Source: Clostridiaceae bacterium (GTDB taxonomy: Bacteria > Bacillota_A > Clostridia > Acetivibrionales > Acetivibrionaceae). Taken from it: 8,262 bases of DNA. Under the pieces are notes generated by a model, which was not told the origin of the DNA, did not search any database, and worked only from the letters and a program-made list of their open reading frames with translations. The translations under genes and the position numbers were made by a program. The stretch covers positions 1 through 8,262 of the forward strand of contig JAAZCB010000901.1 of the NCBI GenBank assembly GCA_012513545.1. The letters run 5' to 3'. This document shows positions 1-5,743 of this stretch, piece after piece (position 1 is the first letter of the stretch; each line of letters begins with the position of its first letter).

Positions 1-23
1 CGGCTACTATTCTTATACTCACC

Positions 24-33
24 GTTGGCGGCA
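24..33 (+). repeat. Left boundary box of the first cassette-like module
   Basis: The box GTTGGCGGCA lies about 60 bp before the first gene. Similar boxes of the form CGTT plus a GC-rich run precede the next two modules, at 1149-1158 and 2258-2267. The facing box after the second ORF (CCTCTAAC at 1033-1040) is complementary at 6 of 8 positions, with one further G-T wobble. The sequence before it (1-23) is probably the right half of an intergenic element cut by the window edge. It does not fit the canonical integron core GTTRRRY. Confidence 0.35.
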
Positions 34-96
34 AGGCAAAGTCAGTTCGCAATAAAGTTCAAAAACTAAAAATGATTTACAAAGAGATAAGAACCA

Positions 97-837
97 ATGA
101 ATACATGCAAAAAATGCAATTTTGAATTTAAGAGTAATTATTGTCCTAATTGCGGACATCCCCAAAAATTAGAAAGGATAAACAGGCGTTATATCTTGTC
201 TGAAATTGCAGGTGTTTTAAATTTCCAAAAAGGAATTTTATACACGATGAAGGAATTGCTGATAAGACCAGGCCATAGTATTAGAGTATTTATTTCTGAG
301 GATAGAAATCGAATGGTAAAACCGATTGTATTTATATTAATTACCTCTCTGATATATACAATAATAGTCAGAATTTTTCATTTTGAAGATGGAATCATAG
401 ATGGCGCCAGAGAAGCTTTATACAATACAGATTTAGCAACACTTGCAATCTTAAAATGGGTGCAGGAAAATTATGGTTATGCAAATATTATTATGGCTCT
501 GTTTATCGGATTATGGGTGAAATTATTTTTCAGGAAGCATTCCTTTAATTTTTATGAAATTTTAGTACTTCTTTGCTTTGTGATGGGTATTGGAATGTTA
601 ATTTATTCAGTATTTGATATTATTCGTGGCTTGACTCATACTAACTTAATGCTAATCCAAGTATTGGTCGGATTTATTTATACAACTTATGCAATTGGAC
701 AATTCTTTGACAAAAGAAAAATTGCAAACTATGTAAAAGCTCTTATTTCATATTTGTCAGGGATGATTACTTTTTTCTTTGTTGCAATGGGGATAGGAAT
801 CTTAATTGATTTGATTAGATACAACATAAAAACATGA
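97..837 (+). CDS. DUF3667-like zinc-ribbon integral membrane protein
   Basis: This 246-residue protein begins with a four-cysteine zinc ribbon (C4, C7, C16, C19) in a CxxC-x8-CxxC arrangement. A soluble linker follows, containing an RPGHSIRVFISEDRNRMVKP segment (57-76), then about five hydrophobic helices near 77-94, 128-145, 152-175, 182-203 and 214-240. An N-terminal CxxC/CPNCG ribbon followed by this linker and membrane helices is the pattern of the DUF3667 family, which is widespread in Bacteroidota and has no established biochemical role. The ATG at 97 is preferred because it includes the first CxxC. There is no Shine-Dalgarno motif, as usual in this phylum. The stop codon overlaps the start of the next ORF (ATGA). 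Family assignment is fairly sure; function is unknown. Confidence 0.8.
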   Translation: MNTCKKCNFEFKSNYCPNCGHPQKLERINRRYILSEIAGVLNFQKGILYTMKELLIRPGHSIRVFISEDRNRMVKPIVFILITSLIYTIIVRIFHFEDGIIDGAREALYNTDLATLAILKWVQENYGYANIIMALFIGLWVKLFFRKHSFNFYEILVLLCFVMGIGMLIYSVFDIIRGLTHTNLMLIQVLVGFIYTTYAIGQFFDKRKIANYVKALISYLSGMITFFFVAMGIGILIDLIRYNIKT

Positions 838-1019
838 AAAATAAAAAGAGACTATCAATTGTTTTGCTGATTCCAACAATCATTATTGGTATTGCTTTAG
901 TTGAGGAATTTGACTTTGAGAATCTAAAATTTGAGAAACCAGCACTGGCATTTGTTTACTTCATTGGCTTTGCTCTATCAATCATCTTCCAAGTCAAAGA
1001 CCTAAAAAAAACGACCTGA
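834..1019 (+). CDS. Small two-helix membrane protein, coupled to the DUF3667 gene
   Basis: This 61-residue protein has two hydrophobic helices, near residues 7-23 and 36-53, joined by an acidic loop (EEFDFENLKFEK). The N-terminus is basic (MKNKKR) and the C-terminus is also lysine-rich, which suggests both ends face the cytoplasm. The start codon overlaps the stop of the preceding gene in an ATGA arrangement, so translation is probably coupled and the two proteins may act together. I do not recognise a family. The case for a real gene rests on the overlap, the clean hydrophobic pattern and its position before the intergenic element. The function is not known. Confidence 0.6.
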   Translation: MKNKKRLSIVLLIPTIIIGIALVEEFDFENLKFEKPALAFVYFIGFALSIIFQVKDLKKTT

Positions 1020-1030
1020 AAAATAAAAAC

Positions 1031-1160
1031 AACCTCTAACAGGCAATGCTGAGTGCCGTGTACTGTTTTAGTTACATCTCATTTAATAAACATTACTGTA
1101 ACTCGACCATTTAGCGCTTTTAATCCCGTACTGCGCATAGCACAAACCGTTACGGGCAAG
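1031..1160. repeat. Intergenic element with inverted repeats (attC-like spacer 1)
   Basis: This non-coding spacer lies between the first and second modules. It contains two inverted repeats, each with a 20-nt loop: AGTTACA (1070-1076) with TGTAACT (1097-1103), and CCCGTA (1125-1130) with TACGGG (1151-1156). The left end carries CTCTAAC (1034-1040) and the right end GTTACGGGCA (1149-1158). The outer ends pair at 5 of 7 positions, which recalls the R''/R' ends of integron attC sites, but the match to RYYYAAC and GTTRRRY is imperfect. There is no T-run, so neither hairpin is a convincing terminator. Confidence 0.4.
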
Positions 1161-1278
1161 TTAAAAAAATGCAACAACTTGAAAGTATAAAACTAAATAG
1201 TGGAATCCAGATACCAAATTAAAAAACGGGGCAAATCCTATTAGCCAAATTAATAGGATAATTAAAACAGATGTAATC

Positions 1279-2058
1279 ATGAAAAAAACTAAACTGGCGA
1301 TTTTAATGATTATTACAGGATTATTTATAAGTTGTTCGGGAGTTAAATTTGCAAATGCTCCTGTCAACAAAGATGTACCTGATGCTTTTAAAAAGCGAGC
1401 TTTATATCCTGCTGGCGTTGCTGGATATGAATTTCAAGATTTGGTAGGTAGTATCATACGAATAAAGAATACAGAAGACCCAATTCGTATTGGCTTGATT
1501 AGACCAAATAATTATCAAAATGTTGTAATCCCAATTACAGATCCAAATAATTATTACAAATCCAGAATACAGAAAGGAGCTGAAATTAAAGGTTCATATT
1601 TAGCTTTTGCAGCTGATTTCAAAGCTGAACAGTTGGCAGAATTGGAATTAGTTGATATTGCTAGAGCAGGAATTGCTTTTGAAAATGACTCAGTTTTTCA
1701 ACAAATAGTAGATAAAGCAGAGAAATGGGTAACACAACATCCTAACAAGGATACATCTATCGTCAGGCTATGGATTAAATCTGTAGTTTTAACTCGAAGG
1801 ATTTATAATGATTTTACTAATGTCGGAGCTAAGGCTTCCGGGCAAGTAGGAGATGTTGTGGGAGTTTCGACTGGAGTTTATAATAAAAGTGAAGAAAGTA
1901 TAAGAAGTGTTTTAATCGCATTTGAAGCTTTTGACATAGATGAATTAGTTAAAAATGCAGCACAAAAGGATACTGTACAACCATTTATACCAAAGTCTAA
2001 CGAAAGGACTAAAGAATTCTCAGAATATACAGGAATAATTAAAGGGAAAATAAAATAA
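1279..2058 (+). CDS. Putative lipoprotein of unknown function
   Basis: This 259-residue protein opens with a basic start and hydrophobic core (MKKTKLAILMIITGLFIS) ending at Cys19. This fits a lipoprotein signal peptide with the relaxed lipobox common in Bacteroidota, although Phe at -3 and Ile at -2 are not ideal. The mature part is soluble. It has a predicted beta-rich N-terminal half containing IRIKNTEDPIRIGLIRPNN (60-78). A helical central region (about 115-180) follows, including EQLAELELVDIARAGI and VDKAEKWV. A glycine- and valine-rich stretch lies at about 182-200 (VGAKASGQVGDVVGVSTGV). I recognise no domain. The gene sits alone between two structured spacers and is presumably a single-gene unit whose product is anchored in the outer membrane or periplasm. 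An acylated anchor is inferred, not proven. Confidence 0.7.
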   Translation: MKKTKLAILMIITGLFISCSGVKFANAPVNKDVPDAFKKRALYPAGVAGYEFQDLVGSIIRIKNTEDPIRIGLIRPNNYQNVVIPITDPNNYYKSRIQKGAEIKGSYLAFAADFKAEQLAELELVDIARAGIAFENDSVFQQIVDKAEKWVTQHPNKDTSIVRLWIKSVVLTRRIYNDFTNVGAKASGQVGDVVGVSTGVYNKSEESIRSVLIAFEAFDIDELVKNAAQKDTVQPFIPKSNERTKEFSEYTGIIKGKIK

Positions 2059-2281
2059 CCTGTCCATAACACGAAATATACAAAATGGGGGTTTAATAGG
2101 TTATTCAAGGGTTGTGTCGTGTATCAAGTACGGTGTATCTTGCTAAGAAATCGCCCGCAATCCCTTGCTGGCCACACCGCCGACCTTTGGCGGCAATGTT
2201 TAAGACCGAATAAAGATCATATTTGTTTTGGAATCGCCTACTTTGCATATATTTAACGTTGTGTGCTAAATTAAATTAGAT
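2059..2281. repeat. Intergenic element with inverted and direct repeats (attC-like spacer 2)
   Basis: This non-coding spacer of about 220 bp starts directly after the lipoprotein stop. At its left end TGTCCATAAC (2061-2070) is complementary at 8 of 10 positions to GTTACGGGCA (1149-1158), the box before the same gene. Inside are the inverted pair ACACGA (2069-2074) and TCGTGT (2117-2122), a direct repeat GTGTATC (2119-2125 and 2133-2139), and a GC hairpin CCGCC (2177-2181) with GGCGG (2189-2193). TGGCGGCAA after the hairpin also occurs in the box at the left edge of the window. The right end is AACGTTGTGTGCT (2255-2267). At this length it exceeds usual attC sites. Confidence 0.4.
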
Positions 2282-3031
2282 ATGACAATACTGATTAAAT
2301 CTCTCATATTATTGGCAGTAAGTTTTGTCACAAATTTTTCATTTGGACAATTTATTCAATATGGATTTATCTTACCTTCAAATGGAAAAAATATAGTTGA
2401 ATTATATTCAGATACAAGTTTCATTGGACCAAAAAATGGTTATACAGTTTTCGGTAAACCTCATGGCGACACGATTGGGATTTTATCACCAAAATTCCAT
2501 GTCATAAAAACGAATGGAGGATATATAAATGAATATATTATTAACTTAAAAAACGATACAATAAGATGTATGCCTGATGTGCACTATATTTCTTATGGAC
2601 ACAGGTTACTTTACTACTCAGAAAGAAAAGAAGGGTTTGTGAAAATTTCTGATGATTCTTTAAAATTATGGATCAGTGAAGAAGAGATTCATAATAAAAA
2701 ATTTCGACTTGTTGAATGGCAGGAATTTTTTATAATTAATTCAGATTTATTAGTGGGATATTATTCAAAAGATACTGGATTAAACCTTAGAGAATCACCA
2801 TCTATCGAAGGCAAATTAATTGAGACTCTAAAAGGTGACCTATTCGAAATAAAACCGACCATTGAATGTGTTGGATTTTGGACAAAAGTAAAGGTAACTA
2901 AATACTATGTACATCCTTGCAATTATAGTGGTTCGGACGAAACTAAAAATATAGAATATATATTAGAAGGCTGGATAAAAATTGTTGATGAACAAGGATT
3001 GCCAAATATGACTTGGTATTTTAGCTGCTAG
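2282..3031 (+). CDS. Secreted bacterial SH3-like domain protein
   Basis: This 249-residue protein has an N-terminal signal peptide with a hydrophobic core (ILIKSLILLAVSFV) and probable cleavage after FSFG, near residue 22. A C-terminal bacterial SH3-like fold is suggested at about 160-234. It contains the typical strand GLNLRESPSIEGKLIETL (166-183), then GFWTKVKV and GWIKIVDEQG. The stretch NGYTVFGKPHGDTIGIL (52-68) may be a second, weaker SH3-like unit. The C-terminus has the pattern G-W-I-K-x4-D-x-x-G-x-PN-x-x-W-Y, which I recall from other Bacteroidota secreted SH3 proteins; this is memory, not a search. SH3-like domains often bind peptidoglycan or mediate protein contacts; the ligand here is unknown. 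The gene is a single unit flanked by an 8-bp perfect inverted repeat (2260-2267 and 3045-3052). Confidence 0.7.
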   Translation: MTILIKSLILLAVSFVTNFSFGQFIQYGFILPSNGKNIVELYSDTSFIGPKNGYTVFGKPHGDTIGILSPKFHVIKTNGGYINEYIINLKNDTIRCMPDVHYISYGHRLLYYSERKEGFVKISDDSLKLWISEEEIHNKKFRLVEWQEFFIINSDLLVGYYSKDTGLNLRESPSIEGKLIETLKGDLFEIKPTIECVGFWTKVKVTKYYVHPCNYSGSDETKNIEYILEGWIKIVDEQGLPNMTWYFSC

Positions 3032-3082
3032 AATTAGAATAAACAGCACACACATGGTGTAGAGCGCATGCTGCTTTGTGCA
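3032..3082. repeat. Truncated attC-like spacer 3
   Basis: AGCACACA (3045-3052) is the exact reverse complement of TGTGTGCT (2260-2267) on the other side of the SH3 gene. GCACA (3046-3050) can also pair with TGTGC (3078-3082), giving a local hairpin whose loop includes the palindrome GCATGC. Compared with the two earlier spacers only the left part is present. Transposase-derived sequence begins at about 3083, so the right end was apparently replaced by the insertion. Confidence 0.35.
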
Positions 3083-3350
3083 CGCCCTAAGAAGCCTTAG
3101 CTTTGGAAACACCTGCAAAGGTTCATAAATGGTCAGAAAGACCTTTCCCTGAATGCATAAAGGAATGGACTTATACACCACATATTGGGTTTACCTTACA
3201 CGAGGGTTAATAGGTAAAAGTGTTGGTGCAGAAGAAATTGGAATTGGAATTTGGAATGTGTATTACAGAAATGCATTTTTAGGATACTTTAATGAAAAAG
3301 ACATAAGAGAAAAAGAAACAGCAACAAGGGTAAGTACAATTTTAGTGTAA
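3083..3350 (+). pseudogene. C-terminal remnant of an IS481-family-like transposase
   Basis: Two reading frames together spell the end of a DDE/rve transposase resembling the IS481 family. The first runs 3091-3168 as EALALETPAKVHKWSERPFP, then ECIKEW. The second runs 3183-3350 as YWVYLTRGLIGKSVGAEEIG, then IGIWNVYYRNAFLGYFNEKD. In intact relatives the equivalent parts are RPHEAL..TPA..Y..S.RPFP..I.EW.Y, then WVF+...LIGK.IGAEEI..GIW.VY+R...LG+F+E. Several defects are visible: the catalytic core upstream is absent, a 1-bp loss lies near 3089 between CGCCCT (Arg-Pro) and the EAL codons, and about 20-25 residues are deleted near 3169-3182 with a frame change. The ATG at 3153 is therefore not a real start. 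The family call comes from memory of the conserved C-terminus. The element is dead. Confidence 0.72.
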
Positions 3351-3389
3351 AGCATGTGCCTATAACTTTGTAAACTATGTGCTTTAACA
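3351..3389. mobile_element. Probable right end of the decayed insertion sequence
   Basis: Directly after the transposase stop are two imperfect direct repeats, ATGTGCCTATAAC (3354-3366) and ATGTGCTTTAAC (3377-3388). On the complementary strand the outer end reads TGTTAAAGCACATAG, beginning with TGT as IS481-family inverted repeats usually do. The matching left end is not present in the window, in line with a 5'-deleted copy. The exact boundary is an inference. Confidence 0.4.
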
Positions 3390-3740
3390 TACATTTGGTA
3401 AGGACGCCAACTGCAAATAGATAAACATTATGAAACCATTATTTTTTTAGAAAATATTAAAATTACTGCTGCTAATATGCGAATCATCACAAGATCCTGA
3501 ATGTATAAGGAGGTGCAGGAAATCGTTTCGTAATCCCGAACGATTAAGTGGCAACTGTTCAAAGAGATGAACGAAATGCTGACAATCTTTATTTTGATTA
3601 AGAAACTTATTCAAACAAAAAAAGTGAAATCAAAACAATTTAATTTATATAATTGACTTGTGCTATTATTATAAATTAAAGTTAAGTCTATCTTTAACCA
3701 ACAATTATTTTTTAATTATAACAAACAAAAAATAAAACTT
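3390..3740. other. Gene-poor stretch with a hairpin and a possible decayed small ORF
   Basis: No intact gene is visible. A frame starting at ATG 3430 reads MKPLFF, then an amber stop (3448-3450), then KILKLLLLICESSQDPEC and on to TGA at 3568-3570. The hydrophobic run ending in cysteine resembles a lipoprotein signal, so this may be a broken small gene, but the support is weak. A hairpin AATCGT-T-TCG (3521-3530) with CGA-ACGATT (3537-3545) has a 6-nt loop and no following T-run. The last 100 bp are very AT-rich and contain the leader of the next gene. TATCTTTA (3689-3696) resembles a Bacteroidota -7 box (TAnnTTTG), but no well-spaced -33 box was found. Confidence 0.3.
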
Positions 3741-4460
3741 ATGAAAAAATACAGTATGGTTTTATCGGTATTTTTAATATTGGCATTATCCAATTCTTAT
3801 TCACAAAATGAAGGTGTTAAAATAGGGATAGTAGGGGAAAAATTCACTGATTTTACTTTAAAGACCTACCAGGGAGATCAGCTATCAACAAAAGAACTGA
3901 GGGGGAAAAATATATTGATTATTTCTACGAGAGGGAAGTATAATGATAGTTACTGGTGTGGGCTCTGTTTTTATCAATATGCGGAATTTGCTGATCTGGA
4001 ACTAACCCAAAAAATCCGTGAGAAATACAACATGGAAATTATGTTTTTGCTGCCTTATAACAGGGATACCCTTGCAAGCTGGGAAAAAAATTTCCCCGGC
4101 GGGCTCGCTTATATTGAAAATGCTAAAAACCCGGCCGATCCTGAGAAACTATCTGACGGACAAAAGGAGTGGATGAATTTTGTACGTAACCATTACCCTA
4201 AAACCTTTAACTTTGGCGACAAAAATATACCCCTGCCACTGCCAATTTTAGTTGATGATAAACAGGAAGTATCAAAAGGATTGGATTTGATGAGAACAGA
4301 GTGGGGAGGTACTAAAACCCTTCAAAATGTTCCGGCGGTTTATATTATAGATACACATGGTATCCTGCGATTTAAATATATAAGCCAGTCAACGCAGGAC
4401 AGGCCATCGGCAGAGTATATTTTGAATTTTATTGAATCTGTACAAGATGAAAATCAATGA
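3741..4460 (+). CDS. Exported thioredoxin-fold (TlpA/AhpC-TSA-like) protein
   Basis: This 239-residue protein has a signal peptide (MKKYSMVLSVFLILALSNSYS, cleavage near 21-22). The mature protein begins with the usual strand of this family, IGIVGEKFTDFTLKTYQGDQLST (28-50). A CxxC motif, WCGLC, has its cysteines at 73 and 76. The cis-proline region NVPAVYIIDTHGILRFKYIS (196-215) matches the thioredoxin pattern PAxxxID..G.I...Y. About 50 residues between the active site and that region (roughly 118-168) form a long insertion rich in Asn, Pro and Lys. Such proteins are thiol-disulfide oxidoreductases or peroxiredoxin relatives acting in the periplasm. The substrate cannot be read from the sequence. 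The A-rich leader (ACAAACAAAAAATAAAACTT) is typical of the phylum. The 3' end overlaps the next short ORF by 14 bp. Confidence 0.8.
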   Translation: MKKYSMVLSVFLILALSNSYSQNEGVKIGIVGEKFTDFTLKTYQGDQLSTKELRGKNILIISTRGKYNDSYWCGLCFYQYAEFADLELTQKIREKYNMEIMFLLPYNRDTLASWEKNFPGGLAYIENAKNPADPEKLSDGQKEWMNFVRNHYPKTFNFGDKNIPLPLPILVDDKQEVSKGLDLMRTEWGGTKTLQNVPAVYIIDTHGILRFKYISQSTQDRPSAEYILNFIESVQDENQ

Positions 4461-4629
4461 CATTCCATTTCAAACCATAGACTGGACTGCGATTCCAAAA
4501 ATCAAATATAAAGGCAAGTACGGAACCCTATGTTCGCAACGGCGGCTTGACAGGGAAGCGCTCCTTGCATTTCATACAAAACCTTACTATCAAGGCTTCT
4601 TTCAAGAAGAGTATTTAAATATTTTATAA
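4447..4629 (+). pseudogene. Truncated ORF, N-terminus resembling DHCW-motif cupin proteins
   Basis: From ATG 4447, inside the end of the thioredoxin-fold gene, the frame codes for 60 residues. The start (MKINDIPFQTIDWTAIPKIK, then YKGKYGT) resembles the conserved N-terminus of DHCW-motif cupin-fold proteins, which have I-PF-x-TDW near the start followed by a HKG-x-x-G-x-A-x-W segment. After Gly-Thr the likeness stops. The remaining 33 residues (CSQRRLDREALLAFHTKPYY and on) lack the ADHWC-KGH metal-binding part of those proteins, and the frame stops far short of their usual length of about 110. This suggests a gene truncated by deletion or rearrangement, with a foreign tail. Alternatively it is a genuine small protein of unknown type. 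The ORF ends 8 bp before the hydrolase start. The cupin assignment is from memory. Confidence 0.45.
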
Positions 4630-4637
4630 ACTAAGTC

Positions 4638-5564
4638 ATGAAAAAGAAAAAAAAGAAAAGAATCTTATTGGGAATTGTTCTTGGATTTGTTCTGTTGATT
4701 ATTGGATTTTTGGTAACAATTCCTGTTCTCGTAATGAATTCAATGGTTAACATGCATGTTAATTTCGACGAAGTACGGACTGCAGAAGATTTTGGAATTG
4801 AAGCAGAACATTTTTTCGTCACAACTGATGATAATTTGAAAATTTCAGCCTGGGAAGTTTCGGTGGAAAATCCCAAAGCAATCATTATATGTATGTCAGG
4901 AATTCACAATCCTTCAGCAACTGAATATTTTGGACATGCCCGTTTTTTTAAGGAAAACAATTATGCTACCATCCTATTCGACATGAGGGCCCATGGGGAA
5001 AGCGAAGGAAATATGATTTGTCTGGGCTACAAAGAGTATCTTGATGCTAAGGCAATTGTAAAACATATAAAGGACGACTCAACCTATGCAAACATTCCCA
5101 TTGTTGTGTTTGGTTTGTCCATGGGAGGAACAACTGCTATTAATTCCATTGGAGAAATACCTGAAATAGATGGCTTAATAAGCCTGGCAGCTTTCTCAGC
5201 CTGGGAAGATGTTTTTTATGAATTAATGGCTTATCAATCCCCTGTTTTCCTGGCAAAAATGGTTAAACCATTTGTGCCTTTGGTTGCGTTAGCTAAGTAC
5301 AAAGTTAATGTCTGGTCTGTTAAACCTGTTAAGGAAATTGAGAAATTAGGAAACAGACCAGCATTAATAATGCATACGAAAGAAGATTCTCAGGTTCCCT
5401 TTTCCAACTTTGAAAGGATAATTCTTCATGCACCTGCGCATGTTAAAACATTTGTTCGAGAAGGAGATATACATTTTATGACCGAAAGCTTTAATGAACC
5501 TGAAAAAGATACAGAATACGCTACTAAAATATTAGATTTTCTTGACAGCAATTTTTCTAAATGA
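4638..5564 (+). CDS. Membrane-anchored alpha/beta hydrolase
   Basis: This 308-residue protein starts with a lysine-rich N-terminus (MKKKKKKR) and one hydrophobic helix (about 9-33). This is a signal anchor that would place the enzyme on the outer face of the inner membrane. The rest is an alpha/beta-hydrolase fold. A strand and turn stand at the oxyanion position (IIICMSGIHNPS, 82-93), followed by the conserved DMRAHGES (115-122), the nucleophile elbow GLSMGG with Ser161, the acid Asp250 (HTKEDSQVPF) and the histidine His279 (EGDIHF). All three triad residues are in the expected order and spacing. HG-type oxyanion residues are replaced by MSG-I-H. Relatives include serine aminopeptidase (Hydrolase_4) and FrsA/BAAT-like esterases; the substrate cannot be named. 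The start is fixed by the signal anchor. It lies 8 bp after the preceding short ORF, so it is probably co-transcribed with 3741-4460. Confidence 0.85.
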   Translation: MKKKKKKRILLGIVLGFVLLIIGFLVTIPVLVMNSMVNMHVNFDEVRTAEDFGIEAEHFFVTTDDNLKISAWEVSVENPKAIIICMSGIHNPSATEYFGHARFFKENNYATILFDMRAHGESEGNMICLGYKEYLDAKAIVKHIKDDSTYANIPIVVFGLSMGGTTAINSIGEIPEIDGLISLAAFSAWEDVFYELMAYQSPVFLAKMVKPFVPLVALAKYKVNVWSVKPVKEIEKLGNRPALIMHTKEDSQVPFSNFERIILHAPAHVKTFVREGDIHFMTESFNEPEKDTEYATKILDFLDSNFSK

Positions 5565-5586
5565 GTGTTTTGCCGGGTTCGCTGCC

Positions 5587-5608
5587 AGCCGGGAAGTTCC
5601 TGCCGGCT
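5587..5608. other. GC-rich hairpin downstream of the hydrolase gene
   Basis: AGCCGG (5587-5592) and CCGGCT (5603-5608) form a perfect 6-bp stem with a 10-nt loop, in otherwise AT-rich DNA 22 bp after the hydrolase stop. It could end or stabilise the transcript. It is not followed by a T-run (ACAACAAATAC follows), so a standard intrinsic terminator is not well supported. The surrounding bases contain further near-copies of GCCGG (5572-5576, 5602-5606). Confidence 0.35.
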
Positions 5609-5743
5609 ACAACAAATACTATAAGCTATAAAAGGCTCATATAATGAAAACTTAACCTGCAATACCATTAAGGATTACCTCGGGTAGTTGTAACACATGC
5701 CCGGAATAATCGTACAAATTATTTCATCATTAAAAAACAAAAA

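Noticed and set aside
1161..1370. Minus-strand open frame of 69 codons overlapping the lipoprotein start
   Set aside because: Antisense to a better-supported gene and its leader. Its hydrophobic look comes from the complement of an AT-rich spacer and signal-peptide coding sequence.
1878..2108. Minus-strand open frame of 76 codons
   Set aside because: Mostly antisense to the lipoprotein gene and crosses into the repeat spacer; no family likeness.
2222..2245. Possible Bacteroidota promoter (TTTG at 2222-2225, TACTTTG at 2239-2245)
   Set aside because: The -7 element is one base short of TAnnTTTG and the spacing is about 13 bp instead of about 19.
2963..3181. Minus-strand open frame of 72 codons
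   Set aside because: Covers the end of the SH3 gene, the spacer and the transposase remnant, three unrelated pieces, so it is not a real gene.
3153..3350. Treating the 65-codon frame as an intact hypothetical protein
   Set aside because: Its first ten codons overlap the other transposase frame. From codon 11 on it matches the transposase C-terminus, so the ATG is accidental.
1..3390. CRISPR array or tandem repeat array
   Set aside because: The repeated boxes are short, diverged and separated by whole genes. No regular repeat-spacer units and no cas-like genes are present.
4631..4885. Minus-strand open frame of 84 codons
   Set aside because: Antisense to the hydrolase N-terminus. Its run of Phe residues is the complement of the poly-lysine codons.
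5426..5668. Minus-strand open frame of 80 codons
   Set aside because: Antisense to the hydrolase C-terminus and downstream hairpin; no recognisable motif.
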